The position numbers were made by a program, and so were the translations under genes. A stretch of 20,481 bases of DNA from assembly GCA_009801015.1 (NCBI GenBank), contig VHZZ01001041.1, positions 5,278 through 25,758 on the forward strand, read 5' to 3'. The number at the start of each line of letters is the position of its first letter. The stretch's first letter is position 1. Source of the stretch: Silene noctiflora (lineage: Eukaryota; Streptophyta; Magnoliopsida; Caryophyllales; Caryophyllaceae). The notes under the pieces are model-generated. The model was not told the DNA's origin. It worked only from the letters and a program-made list of their open reading frames with translations, and ran no database searches. This document shows positions 1 to 8,432 of the stretch, piece after piece.

Positions 1-91
1 AATGATATACATTGCCTCGGGAAACCGAGATGGTAGCACCTTTATACTCGAGGTGGCCTTGGTAAGGCACTTGGAGTGTGGGGGTGTTACA
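1..91 (-). mobile_element. Tip of an LTR (TGTAACACCCCC type), cut by window edge
   Basis: Read on the minus strand, position 91 begins TGTAACACCCCCACACTCC, the start typical of LTRs of plant chromoviruses (Tekay/Del-like Ty3/gypsy). The sequence runs leftward off the window, so only the first ~91 bases of the LTR are visible. It interrupts the gypsy reverse-transcriptase fossil that follows on the right, so it is the younger insertion. Family assignment is from the terminal motif only. The target duplication cannot be tested because the other end lies outside the window. Confidence 0.55.
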
Positions 92-1189
92 GGTGCCCAG
101 TGTTCATTTTGATATCTTGGCAAATAAGGTATTCTTCCTCAAAATATCAAAACTCAATTTGAGATGCTCAAGATGCTCCTCAAAAGTCTTGCTATATATC
201 AAGATATCATCAAAAAATATCAGGATAAACCTCCTCAAATGGGTCTTAAAAATGTATTCATCAAGTGCTGAAAGGTGGAGGGGGAATTAAGGAGCCCAAA
301 CGGCATGACCAACAACTCATAGTGACCCTCATGACTCGTAAAAGCAGTCTTCTCAACAACAGGGGAGTGCATTTTGATCTGCCAATAACCAAATCTTAGA
401 TCAATCTTGGAAAATATGGTGACCCCATGTAACTCATTCAGCAATTCTTCAATTATTGGAATAAGGAATTTGTCTTTCACGGTGTTTTTATTCATTTTCC
501 TATAATCCACATACAATCTCCAAGTTCCATCTTTCTTTTTAACAAGCACAATATGAGATGAATAAGGGCTTTGGCTTTGCCTAATCACTTTATTGTCCAA
601 CATTTCTTGTACTATTTTTTCACAATTGCATCCTTCTGCACTACCAGGTATTTATAAAAGGTCTTACATTAATAGGAGATACCCCTTCTTCCAAGTGAAT
701 CTTGTGATCATGTTCTCTATGAGGGGGTAATTCAGTGGGTTTAGCAAAGATATCCTCATAATCATCTAGCAATTGCTGAATTTTCGGAAGAAGAGCTTGT
801 TTATTCAAAGTAGCACCCAAATTAACAGTGGAACAAGCTTTAATGGCAAAACATTGGGCATAATTGGAACAAGAAGTTGATAGTTTGCACAAAAGTATTA
901 TGCATTTGCTTCCCTTCCATCCACTGTAACAAAGTAGTGGCAGCCTTGGATCCCCTCAAAACATGTTTCCTCGCTTGCACTTTGAATTCCATTCTTAACT
1001 GACTAAACTCCCAAAGAAGAGGACCAAGTGAAGTCAGCCATTGGTTCCCAACACCATTTCACAACCCTCTAAGGGCACCAACATAACATCAGTAAAGAAT
1101 TCATGCCCTTGCAAATCCCATTTAAACTACTGACACATTGACTTGCTTATAATTGTGTCCCTATTAGCAACTGACACAACCAAGGGACA
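92..1189 (-). mobile_element. Ty3/gypsy pol fragment (protease end, linker, reverse transcriptase), fossil
   Basis: Minus-strand translation shows Ty3/gypsy pol in the expected order, from right to left. Around 1040-1185 is the end of the aspartic-protease region with a VANRDTII-like segment and the GNQWLTSLGPLLWEF phrase. Around 640-890 is the linker before the reverse transcriptase, with DIFAKPTELPPHREHDHKI. The reverse transcriptase lies at ~120-600, with LVKKKDGTWR, YWQIKM, MPFGL and an FFDDILIYS active-site block near 191-217. The fragment is truncated at both ends (an LTR at 91, an LTR-like block at 1190), and RNase H, integrase, gag and its own LTRs are absent. It is an old, broken copy with several disruptions. 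Confidence 0.9.
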
Positions 1190-1464
1190 TGTAGTCCCGA
1201 ATTCTTGTCTAATTTAGTCTAGTTTGTTCTTTAGGTGAGAATCTTGAAGACCCGGAAGCCGACTCCTACATAATCGAAGGCTTGCTTGAAGATTAGGAAG
1301 CTTAAGGTAACGGTGATAGGTTTCTCGGCAATACAATTAGAATTTTGGTGTTTATTTGAGTTATTTTGGTGTCTTACACATTAAAGTTGATAAATTTACA
1401 AGCTTGGTTGTATATTTAGCTTTGTTCATGATTCATGTTGCTTCTCTTGTGTGAATTATGGATG

Positions 1465-1566
1465 NTTGGGTTAATTTTATAGTNTAGTTGTTGAAATTGT
1501 CATCTTTTGCATATTTTTGGTGAAATGTATACAATTCATGTTAAGTCAATGNAATTCTTGTGCAAN
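1465..1566. other. Four ambiguous bases (N) in the LTR-like block
   Basis: Single N bases occur at 1465, 1484, 1552 and 1566 and nowhere else that I noticed. Clustering in a repeat suggests unresolved differences between copies during assembly or sequencing. Confidence 0.95.
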
Positions 1567-1696
1567 TATTGTGTATGGGATGTTGGATTGCCTTCTTTGA
1601 TGAATTTTACGTATCATACGTGTTTACCGTGTCACATATATGCTGGAAATTCGAGTAGGAAATCATGTTATAAGTCGAATTGCTGAATTTCGTCTA

Positions 1697-2050
1697 CAGG
1701 TGTCCCCAGCCGGTCCTGCCGGTCTGCTAGCCGGCTGGGAACATTCGTTCCAAAATTGTTCAATTTATGTGATGAGTGTGTCCCAGCCGGTGAACCGGCT
1801 GTCGGTCCACAGGCCAACTGGGAGTGGTCTGTATGTTGGGTTTAATTTTCAAGTGTCAGGTGTACCTAGGCGATGGACCGGCTGCCGGTCCAGCTGGGAG
1901 GTTTCTGTTTTAAAATTGTAATTTTTGTATGTGGGTGTTTCCCCAGCCGGTGGGCTAGCTGCCGGTCTACTACCGGCTGTAAGGTCTCTATCACATATTT
2001 TTGGAAATTCTGATTTTGCCGGTGTGCTCAGTCGGTGCCCTGGCTGGCTG
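1697..2050. repeat. ~80-bp GC-rich tandem repeat (CCAGCCGGT...), five degenerate copies
   Basis: Copies begin near 1701, 1779, 1861, 1937 and 2023, each opening with a variant of TGTCCCCAGCCGGT followed by CCGGTC/CCGGCTGG elements. Better-preserved copies also share the AT-rich second half (CAAAATTG...GTGATGAGTG versus TAAAATTG...GTATGTGGGTG). Spacing is 76 to about 86 bp. Each GC-rich core can fold back on itself (CCAGCCGG with CCGGCTGG). Confidence 0.75.
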
Positions 2051-2247
2051 AGAGTACTTGATTGCTCCTTATTTCTTTCACATGAGTATGACTATTACGC
2101 AATGAGTTTATGATTTGTTTACGTTATGTCTCATGTTTCGCATGTTCTACTCATTTTGATTTCATTTGTTTACGTTTGATGCTCTTATGAATCTAATGAT
2201 TGTAATAGCCATGTTACCTCATGATTTTGCTTAACTTGTCTCCGTCT

Positions 2248-2385
2248 CACTTGTGCTTTTCTGGCAAGTGAGGTTTATCCACTTGTGCTTTTCCGGCATG
2301 GAGGGTTAGCCACTTGTGCTTTTCTGGCAAGTGTGCTTGTCTCTTGGCACTTCCGCTACTCTCGTGCTTTTATGGCGATTTGGGG
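2248..2385. repeat. ~31-bp tandem repeat with CACTTG...CAAGTG hairpins
   Basis: CACTTGTGCTTTTCTGGCAAG occurs at 2248 and again at 2311, with a variant (TTCCGGCATGG) at 2280; spacing is 32 and 31 bp. A weaker fourth copy, CTCGTGCTTTTATGGCGA, starts near 2361. Each good unit is an inverted repeat (CACTTG with CAAGTG). The array lies inside the LTR-like block. Confidence 0.75.
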
Positions 2386-3121
2386 TACTCGACCTCTTAC
2401 TTATAGATCGAGTCTTGGGTGCGGGCTTTTCTACCGCATGTCGTAGTCTGGCCAGATATAGACTAGGGTGTACCTAGCTAGTCGTCCTACCAGGGGAATG
2501 TATTGTGTCTTGAGTTTTCTTTTGGAGCTTGTTATAGTTTTTTTGAATGAGTGCATGTGCCGTGTTTCATTAGAATTCATATTGGGTGTTGTTAAGTTAC
2601 CAGATGGTTATTCTTTAATGCTTCATAATACGTTGATGTTTCATACCCCGTGTTCTTCTTACAAGTGTCGTTTATAATCTCTCAAGTCGCATCAATTGAT
2701 TGCCTTGTGTTGTATTTACGTACCTTGATTACTTTAGTGTTTGATTACCTGTATTTCATTGTATTGTGGTTGGGAGGATCTTGAGTTACTCCCCACTGAT
2801 TGTGACATTCATGTTGCATGAATGACAGGTTGGTGAAGCAGATTTTGGGTGAAGACGTGTGGGCTAGCGGGCATGACACCTTGGACCTAGTTGTAGTCAT
2901 TAGCAGTTAGACTTACCCGCCGTACTTTTTGTTACATTATATTCGTGGGATATCTTTTCCTCAAACTTATTATTGTATAACTTATTTATATTTCCGCATG
3001 TTTTTCGTATTTTGAACCTGCTTTCGATTTGGATTTCATTTGTGTTTCAAAAAGTTTTAAAAATCTCGTGTTTTTCCGCTGCTCTTACTCGAGTTTACTT
3101 TATGCTATCAATCGGGGTTCA

Positions 3122-3452
3122 CAAATAGGACTGCACTGAGTTGGTATCCCCCATTGTCAATTCAGCAAAATCGCGACAGAGAGTTTGTAAACATACCTTA
3201 ATTACCCTCTCGTCACCCATATACTCTTGTTTGAGTATCTCTCATGCTTCATGAGATTTGGTTGCTCCTGAAATGCACAGAAAAATGTCATCATCAAGTG
3301 AAGAATGAGGAAAAACATCGCTTTTGCATCTCATTTGAGGTTCTCCCTCAGTTGCTGATCAGGCACGGTCGATGCCGGAGTCGGTTCGATATAAATGACC
3401 TCCACAAAGTCCCATAGCTCTTGAGACTTGAACATGGTCTTCATTTTAAGAC
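3122..3452 (-). mobile_element. Ty1/copia gag fragment, fossil
   Basis: The minus-strand translation carries hallmarks of the copia gag (UBN2-type) domain in order: MKTMFKSQELWDFVE near 3400-3440, then KSHEAWEILKQEYMGDERV-like residues near 3195-3260 and RDFAELTMGDTNSVQSYL near 3122-3178. The fragment begins at a C/A homopolymer around 3452 and ends at the LTR-like block at 3122. Zinc knuckle, pol and LTRs are missing. It is broken in more than one place and looks old. Confidence 0.82.
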
Positions 3453-4432
3453 TCCCCCCCCAAAAAAAAAAAAAGAAAAACAAGTATTAAGGGTTAAGAC
3501 GAAAAATTAGTTCCATTCCCAGCCATTTTCGTCAATTAATTGGGGTGATGTTGTTGGGATTTTGTGTGTCTGGCAAATTTTAATTAAATTAGGGGTTTTG
3601 GGATTTTACGGAGAAAAGGAAGGTTGCACGGGACTTTTTTACTTTTGTTTGTTCGTTGCTTTGGTCAACAGGGAGGATCGTGTTTTTTTTTTTTGTTTTG
3701 TGATCAAAACTTGGACGATACCACATATATAAGAGTAAATGGGGAAGTGAAATATTGTATTGATGTGAAAATCTCTTTAATATAAAAGAGAAAATATTTT
3801 GAGGATTCTTATTGGCTCCTTGCTTTACGGAGGAAAAACAATTTTTCTAAATGTGGTCCCCATGCACAATTGTATCGGAATTTTTATTCTGATTTCAATT
3901 ATGCATTAACCTTTACAAATTCGACTACTTATTGTTTTTGGGTTAAGCTTTGCAAATTCAACGTATAATTAAATACATAAACTATACACATTATATTATA
4001 CAACTTTTATGTAAAAGTTCAATAAATCACTCCCCAAACTTAAATTTGAAAAAGTTTTTTGGTAAAAAAACTAAAATCACATTTAAAAAAACTAGATTAC
4101 CGAATGTGAGTAACTTAAATTATATGTATGTCCAATCTCCAATTGTTATCAACTTATTTATATTGCCACGGCATGAAACATTTAATAACCCTCATTTATA
4201 TGCTCATATATTCAATAAATACGTTTGTAATTACTACCCGTGTATTTTTTTTACACGGATTTAAAACTAGTCAAAGTTACAAAGACACGTCTCTTTATAG
4301 CAAATAAACCACAACTTCTTAACTAAAAATAAGGAACAACTACCCACTTCTTAGGCCACTAAACACTAAACCATGATTATTATTGACTCATGACTCCTAC
4401 AATTACTCCAACAACACTATACCATGAACTAT
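3453..4432. other. AT-rich intergenic DNA, no gene seen
   Basis: After the C8/A13 homopolymer at about 3456-3475 there is AT-rich sequence with a T-run near 3680-3693 and no recognisable protein or transposon domain. An open frame at 3950-4264 has AT-driven composition (Ile, Asn, Lys, Phe rich) and is not supported as a gene. Confidence 0.5.
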
Positions 4433-4468
4433 CTCAACCAAAACCTTAAGGTTATGGTTTTGATTGAG
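4433..4468. repeat. Inverted repeat (hairpin) CTCAACCAAAAC / GTTTTGATTGAG
   Basis: Two 12-bp arms pair at 11 of 12 positions around an 11-12 base spacer that includes CCTTAAGG. Similar CTCAACCAAAA...TTGAGG phrases recur in many plant intergenic regions, so this is probably a repeat-derived stem rather than a functional RNA. Confidence 0.5.
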
Positions 4469-4579
4469 GTTCAACTATTATATTTATTCCTTTTAGGTCT
4501 ATCTGCTTCTGAAGTTCTGGTGCCAAAGAGAACTCTAAGGAGTCTTGTTAATAGTGGTATCTTAGTACATGGATATTAA

Positions 4580-5171
4580 GAGTTATTTCTTGTAAGAGTT
4601 TGTACTTTCGATGTTGATGTAAAAAACTGTCTAGAGTTTACAAAAGAGACTAGATGAATAATTCGATTCAACCACTGTATTTGGAACTTTTTTGTTGATT
4701 CTTGGGGCATGGGTATCTATATGTTTACGGAATTCAAATTGGGGTTACGAATACCACTTTTTTTAATCAGTTAAGTTAACTAACATTTGCATAGTTAATT
4801 GCGAACTAGTTTACCGTCGCAAAAAAGGAAAAATAGAGAATAAAATCACTAAGCTGTTGATAGAGTTAGGCCCAAGAGTGACAAGTAAAGTATGGCCTAG
4901 ATGATATGATTTTACTTTTCAGTAGTTTCTTTTTGGCCCAATGTTTACCCAGTCTTTTCATTCATGGATTACCCTTATCTCATTTTCCTTGATGGAAAGC
5001 GAATATCCGTGACCTTTTTTTGTTTGCCACCCGTCTGATGACGCTAATTCATTTTCCTTTTCTAAAAGTTTCCCTGTTTCCCCTAACATCGTTCTGCTCA
5101 CCTCATGAGTCATGACTCTCTTTTCCACTATTTTCATAGATAACATCACCGCACATGCACATGGTGGATCG
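4580..5171. other. Intergenic, no gene seen
   Basis: I see no recognisable domain or repeat end. A minus-strand open frame at 4958-5149 (63 codons, Glu/Lys rich) has no motif that I recognise and no promoter-like sequence in front of it. Confidence 0.4.
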
Positions 5172-5325
5172 CAGTGGTGGCGCTAGGGACGGGCTAGTGG
5201 GGTCGTCTCTGCTGAAAAATGAAAACTACGAGACTTTTAATTAAATATTTTTGATTTTTCGTTATGACAGCACTCATTCAAAAAAAATGTGACCCACTTA
5301 ACTGTAAATCCTTGCTCCGCCACAG
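5172..5325. mobile_element. hAT-like MITE (CAGTGGTGG ends), ~154 bp
   Basis: It begins CAGTGGTGGCGCTAGGGA and ends ...CTTGCTCCGCCACAG, giving imperfect inverted ends (reverse complement of the right end: CTGTGGCGGAGCAAGG). The right subterminal sequence, reversed, reads GATTTACAGTTAAGTGGG and matches GATTTGCAGTTAGGGGG in the element at 16051. CAGTGGCGGAGC-type ends are typical of non-autonomous hAT elements in plants. I could not find a convincing 8-bp target duplication, so the copy is old or its edges are approximate. Confidence 0.6.
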
Positions 5326-5765
5326 GGTCCTATATAATTCTCTGCTCATAATCGGCGTGTATATCTAGTAAATTTAATATCGCGGGAAGAAAATGGTAAG
5401 CCAGATGGTTTATGGAGTTGGTTGGTGATGACGCAGGCCCGAAAAAGCATATGTAGAGTAGGATCGACATTCGACAATGAGGTGTTTTTTTTTTGTAAAG
5501 AAGCATTTCCTAACCAAGGATTATGAGAAACAAGATTAGAAATTTCTTGATTTTGCCATGATATTACCAAGGACGCAACTACTAAATATACAAGTTACGA
5601 GTGTGACAGTGTTTAATTATTAGAATTAGTAAGTTACGTAGGAAGCTTCTTCAGGTTCCCATCTAACTTATGGTAAGAAACAACGGCTATAAAAATTGGG
5701 TGGCTAGTTTATATCCAACCATTATCGTCACATTGACTAAAAACAAATTCTCATTGAAGACAAAC
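5326..5765. other. Intergenic, no gene seen
   Basis: AT-rich sequence without a recognised domain. The minus-strand open frame at 5346-5570 has no motif that I know and is likely chance. Confidence 0.4.
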
Positions 5766-5917
5766 ACTATCTGTCACAAGTTGAATACGGGTAGTGTATC
5801 TCTTACCATATGCAAATGGTAAATCAAGTGAGAATTAAATGAAGCACCCCATACTTGTCCTCCCACCTGTGATATTGTGAAAGGGACACTATCCGTTTTT
5901 AGCTTGTGACGGAAAGT
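5766..5917. mobile_element. MITE with CCGTCACAAG ends, ~152 bp
   Basis: Left end ACTATCTGTCACAAG (5766-5780) is the inverted match of right end CTTGTGACGGAAAGT (5903-5917) except at two positions. The interior has no coding potential. The same CTTGTGACGG terminal motif occurs in the element at 8075-8236. The superfamily is not determined because no clear target duplication was found. Confidence 0.6.
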
Positions 5918-7349
5918 ACCTGGCTTCGATGGGACAAGTTGTTGACTAAATTGGACGTATGTTTTAAATGTGGGGATTTTCTTGAAAGCTACATAAAGTG
6001 GTTGTTATGGTTATTGGTAATTTGGTAGGCATATTATTAAGCTAAGGTACCCCATTTCGTAAATAGCTTCATGGATACTGTCCTTAATTCGATTATGCCC
6101 TTCAAGAGTCACTTTATTTATCCTTCTGTTAATTGTCTTTTCCATTTGTCCCTCTTTTGATTCCTCTTCCGAGTTACAAACGAGTAGTTGATAGGACTAC
6201 ATGAACTCGTCTTTCTAATTTGTGCACGATTTGCTAATAGACTAGTCGCTTAGCTATGTGCATTTCTTTACGTGAGGTCGACATATATATATAGTCGATG
6301 ATAGACTATCCAATATTTACTTGGCAAGTTAGGCATCTCGAATCTCCTTGATACAACTGAGATATGCATAGTCGATGATAGGAGACTCGATCGTAAACGT
6401 ACTCCTAATTCATTTGAATACGGAGTACAATTGAGAGCACATGAATTACACGTATTTGTTATACTATTTTGCCATGGTTTTACACATGCATCTTTATTAT
6501 GATAATGTCATTTTGCCAAACTTGTAGACAAAAAAGTTCACATGTATTTTTTGTGTGAAAAGAAATCAAATAACCAAAGGACTACAATATTTAAGACCGA
6601 CGTCCCACTTGACACAATTTTGTCAAAGACATAGGACTACAAATTAAAATTGGCCTACTCAACTTTCCAACACATTATTTAGGCACAAATTACTGTTAAT
6701 TAGGTCATTACCCACATGCAAATTTCCCACCACTCACATGATCACATTTTGACTCTTAATCTTGCTTCATATAATTTGCTAATAGTTTTGTTTTTCCAGC
6801 CACATAACTCTTGTCAAATGATACTATGATAGGACGTTATCGGGTGACACTTAATCTCGATATCATGCTTTTACTATTTTTATATAGATCAACCTTTACT
6901 TCACATATAAGGAGTGGTACTGAAATTGAGTATCATCTGATAATGTCATTTTATTATTTTCTTTTAAGAATTCCTTAAATACCTAAATTGGCCTAATTTT
7001 CCATTTAACTAGGAATATTTTAAAGAGAGAGACACATTGTTTCAAATTTTGAGTCATGGTAAAGAAGTGGAAACAGAGTGACAGAAGATTATTTATATCC
7101 AAACATAAAATAGCACGTTTTATTAACATGTTGCTTCAAGTTAAGCTAATCAACACATATAATATACAAGCCATAACTACCTAAAAAGAAATGAAACAAT
7201 AATAATCGGAATAAGAGTCGCGGTTCAAATTATTTGCTTACCTTTTATATTTTTTTGTAAGAGGCGTTTAATTACTATAATCAAAGGTGAACGAATAATT
7301 GAGACCAAGGGAATAAAAATTGTCATTTCATGAACATGGAGAAAAAGAA
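5918..7349. other. Intergenic, no gene seen; one short inverted repeat
   Basis: No protein domain is visible in this 1.4-kb AT-rich stretch. GTACTCC (6399-6405) and GGAGTAC (6422-6428) form a small perfect inverted repeat of the TACTCCGTA kind. AGTCGATGATAG occurs twice (about 6292 and 6369), and CGACATATATATATAGTCG near 6279 is a near palindrome. Confidence 0.45.
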
Positions 7350-7602
7350 TACTCCCTCCATTCAACTCCACACTACCACTTTCTATTTTGTACACTATTT
7401 ATAAATAAGCATTCAATTTCAAATTTCTCTCAATACGTAAGTGAAAATATAGATCTTGTTTGATTCGACTTAATAAGTACATTAAAAGTATACAACTTTT
7501 ATAATTTTTGCAAATACATAGCTAACGATATTTAACGCGTAAAACACGCGTTTGCCAAATGTGAAAAAGCATAGTTTAGTATGGAGTTAAATGGAGGGAG
7601 TA
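7350..7602. mobile_element. Stowaway-type MITE with TA target duplication
   Basis: Left end TACTCCCTCCATTCAACTCC and right end GGAGTTAAATGGAGGGAGTA are inverted copies over about 20 bp with one mismatch in the CTCCCTCCATTYAACTCCA core. TA is present at both borders (7350-7351 and 7601-7602), as expected for Tc1/mariner-type Stowaway elements. The length is about 249 bp between the duplications, and there is no coding sequence. Confidence 0.88.
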
Positions 7603-7637
7603 GTAAACAAAAAATTTCACTTATAAACTTATTCAAT

Positions 7638-7699
7638 CACTCCTTCCGTCCAAATATTTACCTTTAATTAAAATATACTTATAAAAAAATATAAACAAA
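7638..7699. mobile_element. Truncated Stowaway-like MITE end
   Basis: CACTCCTTCCGTCCAAATATTTACC resembles the CTCCCTCCGTCCCAAATA start of another Stowaway family. No matching right end is found; the next MITE begins at 7702. Confidence 0.45.
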
Positions 7700-7910
7700 T
7701 ATTCTCTCTATCCCGGTCATTTGTTGTCCTATTCCATTTAGGGGCGTTTCAGTCAATTGTTGTCATTTCTATTTTAGTATTACATTTAATGAGTAATTTG
7801 ATCATTCACACCCAATTTCATCCACTCGTCATCTTATAATTGACTCCTCCTCTTTTCTTAATCTTTATATTAAAAACAAAGAATAACAATTAACCGGGAC
7901 GGAGGGAGTA
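7700..7910. mobile_element. Stowaway-type MITE with TA target duplication
   Basis: The left end (7702, TTCTCTCTATCCCGGTCA then TTTGTTGTCC) pairs with the right end ...CAATTAACCGGGACGGAGGGAG at 7908, flanked by TA at 7700-7701 and 7909-7910. The left tip has drifted more than the right tip. The interior has no coding potential. Confidence 0.82.
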
Positions 7911-8074
7911 ATTCCAATAGACTGAATACTACTTACTATATCGTCTTTATCCAACTTTATGTTAACCTCAACTTTAAATCCTAACAAGGCCGGTGGCACA
8001 TAATTTTGCAAATATCAAACATAATAATAATCCCATCAAAGGCTCAAACCCCACAAGACAAACAATAACTCTCT

Positions 8075-8236
8075 CTTGTGACGGATATATTCGTCACAAG
8101 TAGCAAGTATTACATACATATGGATAGATAAGCCTACAATTAAAGTGTATAGGAAATCACAAATAATTTGTCTTATTAAGCTATGTAAATTTTATTTAAC
8201 CCGTCACAAACTTGTGATGGATATCGACCGTCACAA
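8075..8236. mobile_element. MITE with CTTGTGACGG / CCGTCACAA ends, ~160 bp
   Basis: The left part contains CTTGTGACGGATATATTCGTCACAAG, which is itself a near palindrome (8075-8100). The right part contains CCGTCACAAACTTGTGATGG followed by ATATCGACCGTCACAA (8201-8236). The ends are inverted copies of each other, and each end is also self-complementary. It lies less than 200 bp upstream of the NHL12-like start codon and just before the CA-rich promoter region. Confidence 0.6.
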
Positions 8237-8357
8237 ATAAAAATTCAATCACTCACCTACCCAAATCACTCAAGACACACCCTACAAAAACCAAACACTT
8301 CACACACCTCCTCACCCTACTTTTCACACACTAATCACTCCCACTACCACACACACT

Positions 8358-8364
8358 TATATAT
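8358..8364 (+). promoter_or_regulatory. Probable TATA box of the NHL12-like gene
   Basis: TATATAT lies 69 bp before the ATG in a CA/CT-rich tract (8245-8430) typical of plant core promoters and 5' leaders. Transcription would be expected to start near 8390, giving a leader of roughly 40 nt. This is a prediction from spacing only. Confidence 0.5.
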
Positions 8365-8432
8365 CCCTCTCCCAATAATTTATCAATTCATCCAACCCGT
8401 CATCCATCCGGTCTGTCCAAAAAAAAAACAAA

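Larger units (their letters stand above)
1190..3121 (+). mobile_element. Single long LTR-like block, probably Ty3/gypsy, fossil
   Basis: The block starts TGTAGTCCCGAATT and ends AATCGGGGTTCA. These ends are imperfect inverted copies with the TG...CA rule of LTRs. The body has no retroviral domain but contains a GC-rich tandem array (1697-2050), a short-period array (2248-2385) and phrases such as GGTGCGGGCTTTTCTACCGC, of a kind I associate with long plant gypsy LTRs. At about 1.93 kb it would be one LTR with no partner. The flanks are different elements (gypsy left, copia right), and no matching 5-bp duplication is seen (GGACA versus CAAAT). The strand is arbitrary. It could instead be an LTR plus a piece of untranslated internal region. 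Open frames inside it look like chance. Confidence 0.55.

Noticed and set aside
1640-2113. Open frames of 93 and 62 codons
   Set aside because: They lie within the GC-rich tandem repeats of the LTR-like block and have no domain; openness is explained by repeat composition.
3950-4264. 104-codon open frame
   Set aside because: Composition is AT-driven (Ile, Asn, Lys, Phe) with no motif, promoter or conserved feature.
4958-5149. 63-codon minus-strand open frame with Glu/Lys-rich sequence
   Set aside because: No recognisable domain or promoter signal, and a MITE begins close to its 5' end; kept only as a remark.
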